The notes: generated by a model not told the origin, from the letters alone. 64,000 bases of DNA from Dokdonella fugitiva (GCF_004342425.1 NZ_SLWQ01000001.1:248001-312000); one strand, 5' to 3'. Shown: positions 38,637 through 48,423, counted from the first letter of the stretch. Numbers and translations: made by a program.

Positions 38637-39335
38637 ATGGATGAACCCGCCAGCCACGAACGGCGCATCCGCAGCTTCGTGCTGCGCCAGGGGCGATTCA
38701 CGCCTGCGCAGCAGCGCGCGTTCGACGAGCACTGGACGCGCTACGGCATCGACGTCGACCCGGCCGCGACCGCGCCGCGCGATCTCGATGCGCTGTTCGG
38801 CCGCCACGCACCGCGCGTGCTCGAGGTCGGTTTCGGCAACGGCGAGCAGCTGCTGCATTCCGCCCGGGCCGAACCGGCGCGCGACTTCATCGGCGTCGAG
38901 GTGCATCGCCCCGGCGTCGGCCGCCTCATGAACGCGCTCGCCGACGCGGGCGTCGACAACGTGAGGCTGTACAACCACGACGCGGTCGAGGTGCTCGAGC
39001 GCGAGATCGCGCCCGCCTCGCTCGCCGAGGTGCGCATCTACTTCCCCGACCCATGGCACAAGAAGCGCCACAACAAGCGCCGGCTCGTGCAGCCGGCCTT
39101 CCTCGCGCTGCTGGCGAGCCGCGTGCAGGCGGGCGGACGCTTGCATTTGGCGACCGACTGGGCCGACTATGCCGAGCATATGCGGGACGTGCTCGCCGCC
39201 GCGCCGGACTGGCGCGTCGACGCCGGGCATGCCGATCCGGCCGTCCGCCCGCCGTGGCGCATCGAGACGCATTTCGAACGCCGCGGCCTGCGGCTCGGCC
39301 ATGGCGTATGGGATTTCGTCCATGTACGAACCTGA
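38637..39335 (+). CDS. trmB: tRNA (guanine-N7-)-methyltransferase
   Basis: A 232-residue SAM-dependent enzyme that makes m7G46 in tRNA. The SAM-binding motif is [34 protein letters not shown] and the signature [20 protein letters not shown] follow, with [14 protein letters not shown] near the C terminus. A start at 38637 ([25 protein letters not shown]) suits the family; an upstream in-frame start at 38622 is possible. It follows thiG by 75 bases, an arrangement common in related bacteria as far as I recall. Confidence 0.95.
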   Translation: MDEPASHERRIRSFVLRQGRFTPAQQRAFDEHWTRYGIDVDPAATAPRDLDALFGRHAPRVLEVGFGNGEQLLHSARAEPARDFIGVEVHRPGVGRLMNALADAGVDNVRLYNHDAVEVLEREIAPASLAEVRIYFPDPWHKKRHNKRRLVQPAFLALLASRVQAGGRLHLATDWADYAEHMRDVLAAAPDWRVDAGHADPAVRPPWRIETHFERRGLRLGHGVWDFVHVRT

Positions 39336-39467
39336 GCGTGTCTGACGCGGACAACACAACGGCAACAGCGGCGACGGCCGGCGGGCAGCGCCGCGTCGAC
39401 GACGCTTCGCCGCCACGCCGCGCCGGGAAGCGCGGCTCGCCGCCGATCGAGTGACACCGAGCCCAGA

Positions 39468-41318
39468 ATGGATGCCGGCCTGACCCTCACCACCAACATG
39501 GCACTCGTGTTCGCGCTGCTCGCGTTCACGGTACTCATGCTGGTGCTCGAGTGGATCCGCGCCGATCTCGTCGCCCTGCTCGTGATCGTGGTGATCGGCA
39601 TCACGCGCCTCCTGCCCGTCGACCAGTTGTTCGACGGCTTCGCCGGCAACGCGGTGATCTCGCTGATCGCGGTGATGATCATGGGCGCGGGGCTCGACCG
39701 CACCGGCGTGCTCAACAAGGCGGCCTCGTTCATCCTGCGCCTCGCCGGCGGCGTCGAATCGCGCGTGTCCCTGCTCGTCAACGCGATGGTCGGGTCGATG
39801 TCCTCGGTGATCCAGAGCCAGGCGCTGTCGGCGCTGTTCCTGCCCGTGGTCAGCCGCGTCAGCGCGCGCACCGGCCTGCCGCTGAAACGGCTGCTGCTGC
39901 CGATGGCGTGCATGATCCTGTGCGGCACGAACACGACGATGATCTCCAACTCGCCGCTGATCCTGCTCAACGACCTCATCGTCAGCGCGAACCGCAACCT
40001 GCCGCCCGGCGCGCAGACGATCCAGACCTTCACGCTGTTCGCGATCGCGCCGGTCGGCGTGCCGCTGCTGCTCGGTGGCCTCGCCTACTTCGCGCTGTTC
40101 ACGCGCCGGCTGCTGCCCGGCGACGAGGAGCGGCAGAAGGTCACCCCGGGCCGCACCGAGACCTACTTCGCCGAGACCTACGGCATCGACGGCGAGGTGT
40201 TCGAACTCACCGTCACCACCGACAGCCCGCTGGTCGGCATGAGCGTCGCCGAAGTCGAGCAGTTGCGCGGCGCGCCGCTGATCCTCGCCCTCAAGACCGG
40301 CAGCGAGGCGCGCCTCGCGCCGCCGGCCGACCAGATGATCTGGGTCGGCAGCGTGCTCGGCGTGCTCGGCAAGCGCGAGGCGGTCGCCGACTTCGCCAAC
40401 GTGCAGCTGTGCCAGGTGCAGTCGCGCCTGCGCAATTTCGCCGACCTGTTCAATCCCGCGCGCGCGGGCATCTCCGAAGTCGTGATCCCGCCCAACTCGA
40501 CCTGGATCAAGAAGACCGTCGGCGAGCTGCGCCTGCGCAAGACCTATGCGATCTCGGTGCTCGCGGTGAACCGCGGCGAACAGGTGTTCCGCGAGGACGT
40601 GCGCCAGGTCGCGCTGCGCCCGGGCGACACGCTCGTGCTGCACAGCTTCTGGCGCGACCTCGCGCAGACGGCGGAGTCGCGCGACTTCGTCGTCGTCACC
40701 GACTACCCGAAGGAAGAGCACCGGCCGAGCAAGATCTGGCACGCCGCGACCTTCTTCGCGATCGCGATGGGCCTGGGCCTGTTCACCGACCTCAGGCTGT
40801 CGATCGCGATGCTCGTCGGTGCCGTAGGCATGCTGCTGACCGGCGTGCTCGACATGGACGAGGCGTACGGCGCGATCAACTGGAAGACGATCTTCACCCT
40901 CGCCTGCCTGATCCCGCTCGGCGCGGCGATGGACTCGACCGGCGCCGCCGCGTGGATCGCCCAGGAAGTGCTGAAGTACCTCGGCGGCTGGCCGCAATGG
41001 GGCCTGCAGGCGGTCGTCGCCGTGCTCACGCTGCTCATCGCCCAGGTCGTGTCGAACGTCGGCGCGACCGTGATGATGGTGCCGATGGCGATCAACGTCG
41101 CGCTCGCCTCGGGCGGCAACCCCGCGCTGTACGCCCTGGTCGTCGCGGTATCGACCTCGAATGCGTTCATCCTGCCGAGCGCGAACCCGGTCATCATGAT
41201 CGTGAGTGGCCCGGGTGGCTACCGCGCGCGCGACTTCCTGCGCGTCGGCATCCCGCTGACCGTCCTCATGCTCGTGATCCTGCTCGCCAGCGTGAACTTC
41301 TGGTTCGATCGCGCCTGA
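39468..41318 (+). CDS. SLC13-family permease with internal RCK_C domains
   Basis: A 616-residue membrane protein. Two membrane halves (about 1-215 and 425-615) flank a cytoplasmic part containing two RCK_C/TrkA-C-like domains (about 235-300, FELTVTTDSPLVGMSVAEVEQLRGAP; about 325-400, EVVIPPNSTWIKKTVGELRLRKTYAISVLAVNRG). CGTNTTMISNSPLILLND and STSNAFILPSANPVIMIVSGPGG are the paired re-entrant SNT-like motifs of the divalent-anion/sodium symporter family. The substrate is unknown; related proteins carry sulfate, dicarboxylates or other anions. Transcribed alone. Confidence 0.9.
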   Translation: MDAGLTLTTNMALVFALLAFTVLMLVLEWIRADLVALLVIVVIGITRLLPVDQLFDGFAGNAVISLIAVMIMGAGLDRTGVLNKAASFILRLAGGVESRVSLLVNAMVGSMSSVIQSQALSALFLPVVSRVSARTGLPLKRLLLPMACMILCGTNTTMISNSPLILLNDLIVSANRNLPPGAQTIQTFTLFAIAPVGVPLLLGGLAYFALFTRRLLPGDEERQKVTPGRTETYFAETYGIDGEVFELTVTTDSPLVGMSVAEVEQLRGAPLILALKTGSEARLAPPADQMIWVGSVLGVLGKREAVADFANVQLCQVQSRLRNFADLFNPARAGISEVVIPPNSTWIKKTVGELRLRKTYAISVLAVNRGEQVFREDVRQVALRPGDTLVLHSFWRDLAQTAESRDFVVVTDYPKEEHRPSKIWHAATFFAIAMGLGLFTDLRLSIAMLVGAVGMLLTGVLDMDEAYGAINWKTIFTLACLIPLGAAMDSTGAAAWIAQEVLKYLGGWPQWGLQAVVAVLTLLIAQVVSNVGATVMMVPMAINVALASGGNPALYALVVAVSTSNAFILPSANPVIMIVSGPGGYRARDFLRVGIPLTVLMLVILLASVNFWFDRA

Positions 41319-41418
41319 CCGGCCGCGTTTGCGCAATACCGGCAACCCGTGCCCGGCGTAAGATCGGCGCGGAGACCACGACCGCACGGACGCGCCCCAT
41401 GCAGGAGGTGCTGCCCCC

Positions 41419-41787
41419 ATGAGCCGATACGCCCTGGTTGTGCTTCTCGCCGCTTCCGCTTCCAGCGGCACGGCGCTCGCCGATGGTTGTCGCGTGACCG
41501 GCACGGTCTACGCTGCCGACGGACGCCCGCTGCGCTCGGCGGTGCTCCGCCTCGTCGACCTCGAGACGCGGCAGGCGGCGTTCAGCGCCGCGGACGCGAA
41601 GGCGGATTTCAGCTTCGACGCCGTCGCGCCCGCCGACATCGGCCGCTATCGCATCGACGTGCTCAGCGCGCCGACGACCGTCACCGGCTCGCGCATCCCG
41701 ACCCGCTCGATCCTCGGCACGACGCCGGTGTTCGCCTGCGGCTCGGGCCAGCTCGCGCGCCAGGACGTGCGCGTGCAGGTCGACTGA
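41419..41787 (+). CDS. Small exported protein with carboxypeptidase-regulatory-like fold
   Basis: A 122-residue protein with a signal peptide (YALVVLLAASASSGTALA) and a mature part of about 100 residues: CRVTGTVYAADGRPLRSAVLRLVDLETRQAAF, FSFDAVAPADIGRYRIDVL. The spacing of 'VxGxVxxxxGxPLxxAxVxL' strands is that of CarboxypepD_reg-like/CNA-B beta sandwiches, so this is probably an extracytoplasmic Ig-like domain. Two cysteines (C23, about C107) could form a disulfide. Function unknown; convergent with the Rieske gene. Confidence 0.7.
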   Translation: MSRYALVVLLAASASSGTALADGCRVTGTVYAADGRPLRSAVLRLVDLETRQAAFSAADAKADFSFDAVAPADIGRYRIDVLSAPTTVTGSRIPTRSILGTTPVFACGSGQLARQDVRVQVD

Positions 41788-41793
41788 AGCCGC

Positions 41794-42123
41794 TCAGCGC
41801 AGGCGGACGCTGCCGTCGACGACTTCGACCGGCAGCCCGGCAAGGCCGTTGCTGCACGGCCCGCCGAGGCAGGCACCGTCCACGACGCGGAATGTCGCGC
41901 CGTGGGCGGCACAGACGAGGCGGCCGTCGCTGACGAGGAAGCGCCCCGGCGCATAGTCGAGGCGACGGCCCGCGTGCGGGCATTCGTTGTGGTACGCGAA
42001 GACGCGCTCGCCCTGGCGCAACAGGATCAGTTCGAAACCACCGGTCGAACTGTCCACCTGCACCGCGATCGCGCCGCCGTCGTCGATGTCGTCGAGCCGG
42101 CACAGCGGCGCGGAAGGATCCAT
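41794..42123 (-). CDS. Rieske [2Fe-2S] protein
   Basis: A 109-residue single-domain ferredoxin. The cluster ligands are CPHAGRRLD and, 17 residues after the first pair, CAAHGATF (C-x-H ... C-x2-H), as in Rieske-type electron carriers. ELILLRQGERVFAYHNECPHAG and LPVEVVDGSVRL are typical of stand-alone ferredoxins of the NirD/BphF type. The ATG at 42123 gives the usual length; the frame could start as far as 42195. No oxygenase or reductase gene is adjacent, so its partner is unknown. Confidence 0.88.
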   Translation of the reverse strand: MDPSAPLCRLDDIDDGGAIAVQVDSSTGGFELILLRQGERVFAYHNECPHAGRRLDYAPGRFLVSDGRLVCAAHGATFRVVDGACLGGPCSNGLAGLPVEVVDGSVRLR

Positions 42124-42313
42124 GGCATCCAGCACTTGTCGGGGCGGGCCAGCAGCCCCTATGTTGGGGCAAGGCGTGTCCGGAAGGGCGCGCATTCTGG
42201 CACACGAACCGCCGGCATGCCCGGAAGGCAGCGCGGTTCAGGTCCGCCAGGAGGCGTCCTGGCCAGCGTCAGCGGGCCGGAGCGGCCCGCATCCCGTCCA
42301 CGGAGTCGTACCC

Positions 42314-42601
42314 ATGTTGCACGCCGGCCTTCGCCTCGTGAAATCCCGCCATCCCCTCGCCCGCCTGCTCGCCGCGGTGATCGCGATCGTGTTCGTGGCC
42401 GGGCTCGTCGCGGTCGGCGTATTCGCCTTCGCGGTGCTCGTCGTCGGCGGCGCGCTGTTCGCGCTCGGGCGCGCGCTGCGCGCGGCGTCGCGACCAGCGG
42501 CCGCGCCCGCGCGCAGCACGGCACGGCCCGGCGTCATCGAGGGTGAGTTCACCGTGGTCGCCGACGGCCCGGCGCGCAAGCGGGCACCGAGCGGCGCCTG
42601 A
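42314..42601 (+). CDS. Small inner-membrane protein of unknown function
   Basis: A 95-residue protein with one long hydrophobic stretch (LLAAVIAIVFVAGLVAVGVF then FAVLVVGGALFALG, about 18-52), probably two packed membrane helices, followed by a basic Ala/Arg-rich cytoplasmic tail. The ATG at 42314 is chosen because the hydrophobic part follows directly. No recognisable family. Confidence 0.6.
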   Translation: MLHAGLRLVKSRHPLARLLAAVIAIVFVAGLVAVGVFAFAVLVVGGALFALGRALRAASRPAAAPARSTARPGVIEGEFTVVADGPARKRAPSGA

Positions 42602-42763
42602 TGCCGATGGCTCCATGAAATAGACACACGGCGGGCCTCGCTGCGTCAGCTCGCCGGCGCTATACCTGACCACGGGCGCAACCGCGGCCTGCACGAGCGC
42701 GGGAGCACCCGGCGCGTGCGGCCGCGGATTCCCGGTCGCCTCCTCATCCGAGACCTTTCCACC

Positions 42764-43684
42764 ATGAACGACCTGTCCCGCAGCGGTCGCCTCGACGCTT
42801 CCGCTCCGACCCGATGGTTCGGGCCACGCCTGCTCGTGCCGCTCGCGCTGCTGTCGCTGTACTTCGTCTGGGGTTCGACCTACCTCGCGATCCGCGTTGC
42901 AGTGGCGAGCTGGCCGCCGTTCCTGATGGCGGCGGTGCGCTTCCTCTGCGCGGGCGGCGCGCTCTACGCGTTCCTGCGCTGGCGCGGCATGGTCGCACCG
43001 ACGCGGCGCCAATGGCTCAACTCGGCAGCGACCGGCGTCATGCTGCTCGGCTTCGGCAACGGCCTGGTCTGCTATGCGGAGCAGAGCGTCGCCTCCGGCC
43101 TCGCCGCGGTCGCGGTCGCGAGCATGCCGCTGTTCGCCGCGATCTTCGGCGGCATCTACGGCCACTGGCCGCGCCGGCTCGAATGGCTCGGCCTCGGCGT
43201 CGGGTTCGCCGGCGTGATCCTGCTCAACCTCGGCGGCAGCATGGCCGGTTCGCCGATCGGTGCGATCGCGCTCGTCGTCGCCGCGGGCTCGTGGGCGTTC
43301 GGCTCGGTCTGGAGCAAGCGCCGCGACATGCCGCCCGCAGCGATGAACACCGCCGCGCAGATGCTCACCGGCGGCGCCGTGCTGCTCGTGTTCGCGCTGC
43401 TCATCGGCGAACGCCTGCCGGTTTCGCCGCCGTTGTCGGCGAACCTCGCCCTCGTCTACCTCGCCATCGCCGGCTCGCTGATCGGCTTCAGTGCCTACCT
43501 CTACCTGCTCAACACCGTGCGTCCCGCGCTCGCGACGAGCTATGCCTACGTCAATCCGCCCGTCGCGGTGCTCGTCGGAGCGCTGTTCGGCGGCGAGGCC
43601 GTGCACGGCCTCGACATCGTCGCGATGGGAGTGATCCTCGGCGGCGTGGCGTTGATCGCGTTGGCGCGGGAGCGAGCGGCGTAA
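42764..43684 (+). CDS. yedA: EamA/DMT-family exporter (YedA-like)
   Basis: A 306-residue protein with ten predicted membrane helices in two EamA repeats (about 25-150 and 165-300). SLYFVWGSTYLAIRVAVASWPPFLMAAVRFLCAGGAL is close to the E. coli YedA N terminus. Relatives export amino acids or other small metabolites; the substrate here is unknown. It is transcribed alone and is convergent with the ABC operon, with a hairpin between them. Confidence 0.88.
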   Translation: MNDLSRSGRLDASAPTRWFGPRLLVPLALLSLYFVWGSTYLAIRVAVASWPPFLMAAVRFLCAGGALYAFLRWRGMVAPTRRQWLNSAATGVMLLGFGNGLVCYAEQSVASGLAAVAVASMPLFAAIFGGIYGHWPRRLEWLGLGVGFAGVILLNLGGSMAGSPIGAIALVVAAGSWAFGSVWSKRRDMPPAAMNTAAQMLTGGAVLLVFALLIGERLPVSPPLSANLALVYLAIAGSLIGFSAYLYLLNTVRPALATSYAYVNPPVAVLVGALFGGEAVHGLDIVAMGVILGGVALIALARERAA

Positions 43685-43801
43685 CGCCGCCGCGCCGAGG
43701 ACCTGCGCCAAGGGGCGAACGGGACGAAATCCCGTCGCGCGTGCCGCGCTCGCTGAGTCCCTACGGATGCGGTGCGGGTCACGGTCGCGCGACGGCGTTG
43801 C

Positions 43802-43832
43802 GGCGGCCCGTTCCAGGGGAAAACGGGCCGCC
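43802..43832. other. Hairpin between convergent yedA and ABC operon
   Basis: An 11-bp perfect stem (43802-43812 with 43822-43832) with a nine-base loop sits 14 bases from the ABC operon stop and 118 from that of yedA. No T run follows on either strand, so it is not a typical intrinsic terminator, though it could stall or protect transcripts. Confidence 0.6.
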
Positions 43833-43845
43833 ACCACGCGCGGAC

Positions 43846-45171
43846 TCAGAGTTCGCGCAATGCCGTCGTCACCGGCAAGCGCGCCGCGCGCAGCGCCGGA
43901 TAGAGGCCGCCGATGAAGCCGATCGCGAGCGCCCACTTGAGGCCGGTCCACAGCACGGACGGCGCGACGTTGAACTGGAACGTGAGCTGGCCGGTCGTGC
44001 CGGCGGCGAGTGTCGAGGCGGTGTAGCCGTTGAACACGAGCCAGGCGACGAGGCCGCCGAGCACGCCGCCGACGAGGGCGAGCAGCATCGTCTCCAGCAT
44101 GATCGCGATGACGACCGGCACGCCGCGGAAGCCGATCGCGCGCAAGGTCGCGATCTCCCGCGCGCGCGTCGCCACCGCCGCGAACATCGTGTTGAGCGCG
44201 CCGAACACCGCGCCGATCGCCATGATCGCTCCGACCACGATGCCGATCGCGGTGATCACCTTCGAGGTGCCTTCCGACTGCTTGCTGAAATAGTCGACCG
44301 TGGTCTCGACGTCGACCTGCAGGCGCGGATCCGAGACGAGCGCCGCCTTGAACGGCTCGAATGCCTCGGGGCCGGTCAGGCGCGCGAACACCGAGGTCGA
44401 GCTGTTCGCACCGTTCGGCCGGTAGGTCGGCCCGACCACGTCGGCATCGCCCCAGAGCTCCGACTCCATCGCATCGTTCGACTCGAAGATGCCGACGATC
44501 TTCCAGGTCTGGTTGCCGAGCTTGATCTCGTGGTCGACCTCGAGGCCGTCGAACTGGCGCTGCGCGCCCCGGCCCGCGACGAGTTCGCGCAGGCCCGGCG
44601 TGAACCTGCGACCTTCGACGATCTTCGCGTTGGTGCGCAGCTTCCACGCCATCTCCCCGATGCCACGCAGTTGCACGCTGCCGAAGTCCTCCTCGGGATT
44701 GCCACCCTTCATCGGCAGGTTCGCCGCGACGACGAGCTCGGGCGAGGCGATCGGCCGGCCCTGCTCGTCCCTGGCGATGCCGGGTGCCTGCGCGATGACG
44801 ACCGCGGCATCATGGCCGAGCACCGAGGAGACCTCCGACGCCGACGCGCCACGCAGCACGATCGCGGTGTCCTCGCCGCCGGTGCGACGCAGGGTCTCGC
44901 GATAGCCGTTGGCCATCGCGAGCATCGCGACGAGCACCGCGACGACGCCGGCGATGCCGACGACGATGACCGCGGACGACCCGAGCCGTTCGCGCAGGGT
45001 ACTGACGCCGATCGCCGTGACCGACGCCGCCTGCTGGCCGCGTCGCGTCAGCGACATCCACAGGCCGAGCACGAGTGCAAGCAGCAGCAGGCCAGGCCAG
45101 GGCGACACGAGAAACACGACCACGCCGACGATGACGACGATGAACGTGGCGAGTCCAATCAGGAATTTCAT
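43846..45171 (-). CDS. ABC exporter permease (MacB/FtsX type), second copy
   Basis: A 441-residue inner-membrane permease, last gene of a four-gene export operon. Two N-terminal hydrophobic segments (about 1-40) precede the standard plan of one helix (about 68-90), a large periplasmic domain (about 95-310) and three C-terminal helices (about 315-435) with the FtsX motif VGAIMAIGAVFGALNTMFAAVATRAREIATLRAIGFRG. It pairs with the permease at 45183 and the ATPase at 46414; MacAB-like systems move peptides, toxins or lipoproteins. The additional N-terminal helices are unusual for the family. Confidence 0.9.
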   Translation of the reverse strand: MKFLIGLATFIVVIVGVVVFLVSPWPGLLLLALVLGLWMSLTRRGQQAASVTAIGVSTLRERLGSSAVIVVGIAGVVAVLVAMLAMANGYRETLRRTGGEDTAIVLRGASASEVSSVLGHDAAVVIAQAPGIARDEQGRPIASPELVVAANLPMKGGNPEEDFGSVQLRGIGEMAWKLRTNAKIVEGRRFTPGLRELVAGRGAQRQFDGLEVDHEIKLGNQTWKIVGIFESNDAMESELWGDADVVGPTYRPNGANSSTSVFARLTGPEAFEPFKAALVSDPRLQVDVETTVDYFSKQSEGTSKVITAIGIVVGAIMAIGAVFGALNTMFAAVATRAREIATLRAIGFRGVPVVIAIMLETMLLALVGGVLGGLVAWLVFNGYTASTLAAGTTGQLTFQFNVAPSVLWTGLKWALAIGFIGGLYPALRAARLPVTTALREL

Positions 45172-45182
45172 GCCGTTCTCCT

Positions 45183-46343
45183 TCAGCGTCCAGCCAGCGC
45201 ATCGACGATGTTGAGGCGCATCGCGCGGATCGCCGGCACCGCGCCGACGACCACGCCGATCACGACCGCGAGCGCGACGCCGAGTCCCCAGCTCTTCGCA
45301 CCGACGTGCGCGCCATTGATCATGCCGCCGCTCATCGCGGGCAATGCGGCGCCGATGAGGCTGACCAGCGCGAGCCCGACGAGCCCGCCGAGCAGGAGCA
45401 GCAGCACCGATTCGGCGAGCACCATGCCGAGCACCTTGCGGCTCGAGAATCCGATCGTCTTCAGCACCGCGAGTTCGTTCGTGCGCTCGCGCACCGCCTG
45501 CATCATCGTGTTGCCGGTCAGCAGCACGAGGGTGAAGAACACCGCGCCCATGATCGAGGTGACGATGAGGCCGATGTCGGCCATCTGCTTGATCCAGTTC
45601 CTCGTCGCCGCCTGTTCGGTCTGCGTCTTGGTCTCGTGGTCGGAATTGGCCGAGATCGCGTCGATCGCCTTGGCGATGCGGTCGGACTCGTTGACGTCGT
45701 CGACGCGGGTCACGTACCAGCCCACCGAACCGCGGTTGTAGGGCGTCGTCTCGTCGAAGGTCTTCCAGTGCAGCACGATCATCTGGCTCTGGAACGCCTT
45801 GTTGTCCTTCGATTTCATCGTGCCGACGATCTGGAAGTTCCAGTTCTTGCTGCCTTCCTTGTTCGGGAAGATCTGCGACTGCAGCGGCAGCCGGTCGCCG
45901 ATCTTCCAGTTGTACTTCTTCATGAGGATGTCGCCGACGAGCACGCCGTCGGCGGTCGCGTCGAACGCCTTGCGCTCGGCCGGATCGACTTCGACCTCGG
46001 GATAGACGTCGAGGTAGTTGTCGCTGACCGCGAACGTGAAGATCTGGTTGTGCGGGTCCTGGTAGGCACCGCCGAACCAGTTCGCGTGCGCGACGTCCTT
46101 GACGCCGGGGACCTGCGCGATCCGCTGCTGCAGGCTCTTCGGCAACGGCTGGATGAACGAGAGTTTCGCGCCGGTCTGCAGGCGCTCGGCGCCATTGGCC
46201 GACTGCCCGGCTTCGGCGAACGAGACGCGCACCGCGTCGAGCAGGCCGAACAGCAGGAACGCCATGATGATCGACAACAGGGTGAGGATCGTGCGGGTCT
46301 TGCGCCGGAACAGCGCCGCCCAGATCAGGTGGAGGTATTTCAT
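45183..46343 (-). CDS. ABC exporter permease (MacB/FtsX type), first copy
   Basis: A 386-residue permease. A helix at about 14-38 (RKTRTILTLLSIIMAFLLFGLLDAVR), a periplasmic domain (about 40-255) and three C-terminal helices with SIMGAVFFTLVLLTGNTMMQAVRERTNELAVLKTIGFSSRKVLGMV follow the FtsX plan. The ATG at 46343 is preferred over 46349 because AGAGG then has normal spacing. It lies between the ATPase and the second permease, which begins 11 bases after its stop, so the exporter is probably a heterodimer of permeases. Confidence 0.91.
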   Translation of the reverse strand: MKYLHLIWAALFRRKTRTILTLLSIIMAFLLFGLLDAVRVSFAEAGQSANGAERLQTGAKLSFIQPLPKSLQQRIAQVPGVKDVAHANWFGGAYQDPHNQIFTFAVSDNYLDVYPEVEVDPAERKAFDATADGVLVGDILMKKYNWKIGDRLPLQSQIFPNKEGSKNWNFQIVGTMKSKDNKAFQSQMIVLHWKTFDETTPYNRGSVGWYVTRVDDVNESDRIAKAIDAISANSDHETKTQTEQAATRNWIKQMADIGLIVTSIMGAVFFTLVLLTGNTMMQAVRERTNELAVLKTIGFSSRKVLGMVLAESVLLLLLGGLVGLALVSLIGAALPAMSGGMINGAHVGAKSWGLGVALAVVIGVVVGAVPAIRAMRLNIVDALAGR

Positions 46344-46356
46344 TGGCATCGCCTCT

Positions 46357-46435
46357 TGAGGGCTGAGGGCTGAGGGTCGGGAAGCTGCGGGCGGAGCGCG
46401 GGGGCTCCCGCTCTCAGCCCTCGGCCCTCAGCCCC
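46357..46435. repeat. GGGCTGAGGG-type inverted repeat at the end of the ABC ATPase gene
   Basis: TGAGGGCTGAGGGCTGAGGG (46357-46376) faces CTCAGCCCTCGGCCCTCAGCC (46413-46433), inverted. The right arm encodes the last residues of the ATPase and its stop. A comparable pair occurs at 54661-54784, at the end of the MFS gene, so this is a small dispersed family. Confidence 0.6.
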
Positions 46436-47112
46436 TGCTGTTCGACCAGCGTGCCCTTGTCCAGATGCAGCGTATGGCTCGCGTACTCGGCCGCCTTCGG
46501 GTCGTGCGTGACCATGATGATCGTCTTGCCGTGTTCGCGATTGAGCGTCTGCAGCAGGCCGAGCACGTCCTCGGCCGACTGGCGATCGAGGTCGCCGGTC
46601 GGCTCGTCGCAGACGAGCAGGTCCGGATCGGAGACGATCGCGCGCGCGATCGCGACGCGCTGCTGCTGGCCGCCCGAGAGTTCGGTCGGCTTGTGTGCCG
46701 CGCGTTCGGCGAGGCCGACGAGCTGCAGCGCGATGCTCGCGTTCTTCCTGCGCTGCGCCGCCGACAGGTTGGTCAGCAGCAGCGGCAGCTCGACGTTCTT
46801 CTGCGCCGACAGCATCGGCAGCAGGTTGTAGAACTGGAAGATGAAGCCGACGTGCTCGGAGCGCCACTTCGCCAGCGCGCCTTCGCCGAGGCGATCGATG
46901 CGTTCGCCGCCGACGCTGATGCTGCCGTCGGTGGGCGAATCGAGGCCGCCGATGAGGTTCAGCAGCGTCGTCTTGCCGGAACCGGACGGACCCATCAGCG
47001 CGAGGAAGTCGCCCTTCGCGATGTCGAGTTCGATGTGGTGCAGCACTTCGACCTTCTGCTTGCCGCGCTCGTACACCTTGCTGACGTTGCGGATCTCGAC
47101 CAGGTTCGCCAT
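46414..47112 (-). CDS. ABC exporter ATP-binding protein (MacB/LolD type)
   Basis: A 232-residue ATPase: Walker [14 protein letters not shown]-loop [10 protein letters not shown], signature [15 protein letters not shown], Walker [13 protein letters not shown] and H-loop MVTHD. The Q-loop and 'YNLLP' context are typical of LolD/MacB ATPases. The ATG at 47112 has GAGGA eight bases upstream. The C-terminal residues QQGLRAEG come from the inverted repeat at 46357-46435. It energises the two downstream permeases. Confidence 0.94.
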   Translation of the reverse strand: MANLVEIRNVSKVYERGKQKVEVLHHIELDIAKGDFLALMGPSGSGKTTLLNLIGGLDSPTDGSISVGGERIDRLGEGALAKWRSEHVGFIFQFYNLLPMLSAQKNVELPLLLTNLSAAQRRKNASIALQLVGLAERAAHKPTELSGGQQQRVAIARAIVSDPDLLVCDEPTGDLDRQSAEDVLGLLQTLNREHGKTIIMVTHDPKAAEYASHTLHLDKGTLVEQQGLRAEG

Positions 47113-47181
47113 GACGTAGTCCTCGGATGTGCAGATCATTCACCGTTCGCCGCCGCCGCGGCGCCGTGTTGCCTCGTACCG

Positions 47182-48423
47182 CTATTTCCTGATCGCGACG
47201 CGCGCGCCGTCGACGAGTTCCGCCGTCGGCTGGCGCACGATGCGCGTGCCGAGGCCGATGCCTTCGACGAGCCGCTGGTCGGCGTATGCCTGTCCCGGCG
47301 TCACGGGGCGCAGACGCGCGCGATCGCCGTCGAGCGCGAACACGACGCTCCTGCCGTCGCGCTGCACGACGCTCGAGGACGGGACGAGCACCCCCTTGGG
47401 CGGTTCGGCCACGGCCGCCTGCGACTTGGCCGAATCCTCGAGGAACGACACGCGCACACCCATGTCGGGCACGATGCGTGCGTCCTTCTGCTCCATCGCG
47501 ACGCGCACCTTCACGGTCGCCTTGCCACGGTCGGCGGTCGGGATGATCGCGATCACGTGGCCGGGGATCTTCCAGTCCGGGTACGCGTCGAGGACCGCCT
47601 CGACCGGTTGCTTCGCGGCGACGCGGTTGATGTAGGACTCGTTGACGTCGACCTCGACCTCGAGCGAATCCATGTCGACGATCGTGCCGACGCCGGTGCG
47701 CGTGAAGCCGCCACCGGCCGACAGCGGCGAGACGATCTCGCCCGGCTGCGCCGCCTTCGCGATCACCACCCCGGCGAACGGCGCGCGCACCGTGCAGTAG
47801 TCGAGCTGCACGCGCGCACCGTCGACCGCGGCCCTGGCGACGTCGACCTGTCGCCGCTGCGACTCGAGCTGGGCCGCCTGCGCGTCGACCTGCGTGCGCG
47901 CCAGTTCGACCGCCTGCTTCGACACGAGCTTGCGCCCGACCAGTTCCTCCGCACGCGCGACGTCGCGCCGGCTCTGCGCGAGCTGTGCGGCGACCTGGGC
48001 GAGTTGCGCCTGCGCCGCGCGATATCCGGCTTCGGCCTGGGCGAGCTGCGCGCGCTGCGCGGTGTCCTCGAGATGCGCGAGCACCTGACCCGCCTCGACG
48101 CGCTCGCCTTCCTCGATCAGCACGTCGACGAGCGTGCCGGTGATCTGCGCCGACACCGTCGCCTGGCGCCGCGCCGTCACATAGCCGGTCGCCTGCAGCA
48201 CCGCGAGCGGACCGGTGCCGGCCGCGCTCGGTGCATTCGCGGTGACCGCTTCCACTTCGATCGCCTTCGCGTCGCGCAGGAACCACCAGCCGCCGACCGC
48301 GCCGATGCCGAGCACGAGCACGCCGACGAGCGCGCCGATCCAGACGCCCGCGCCGCGACCGGCATGCGCCGCCGGCGCGTTGCGATCGATGCGAAGTTGC
48401 TGCAAAAGATCCGATTTCTCCAT
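47182..48423 (-). CDS. Periplasmic adaptor (MacA/HlyD family) of the ABC exporter
   Basis: A 413-residue membrane-fusion protein. One N-terminal membrane helix (GVWIGALVGVLVLGIGAVGGWWFL) anchors it; a barrel-sandwich half (VSAQITGTLVDVLIEEGERVEAGQVLAHLEDT), a long coiled-coil hairpin (about 115-200, Gln/Ala-rich) and its return strand (VRAPFAGVVIAKAAQPGEIV) are seen, then beta-barrel and membrane-proximal domains. It is the first gene of the operon adaptor-ATPase-permease-permease and would link the inner-membrane pump to an outer-membrane channel, none of which is encoded nearby. Confidence 0.92.
   Translation of the reverse strand: MEKSDLLQQLRIDRNAPAAHAGRGAGVWIGALVGVLVLGIGAVGGWWFLRDAKAIEVEAVTANAPSAAGTGPLAVLQATGYVTARRQATVSAQITGTLVDVLIEEGERVEAGQVLAHLEDTAQRAQLAQAEAGYRAAQAQLAQVAAQLAQSRRDVARAEELVGRKLVSKQAVELARTQVDAQAAQLESQRRQVDVARAAVDGARVQLDYCTVRAPFAGVVIAKAAQPGEIVSPLSAGGGFTRTGVGTIVDMDSLEVEVDVNESYINRVAAKQPVEAVLDAYPDWKIPGHVIAIIPTADRGKATVKVRVAMEQKDARIVPDMGVRVSFLEDSAKSQAAVAEPPKGVLVPSSSVVQRDGRSVVFALDGDRARLRPVTPGQAYADQRLVEGIGLGTRIVRQPTAELVDGARVAIRK

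Noticed and set aside
37554..41504. 1316-residue minus-strand open frame
   Set aside because: It runs antisense to thiG, trmB and the SLC13 gene, is Arg/His/Ala-rich and has no recognisable domain: a high-G+C shadow.
43802..43832. Intrinsic terminator between yedA and the ABC operon
   Set aside because: The stem is perfect but neither strand has a following T tract, so it is listed only as a hairpin.
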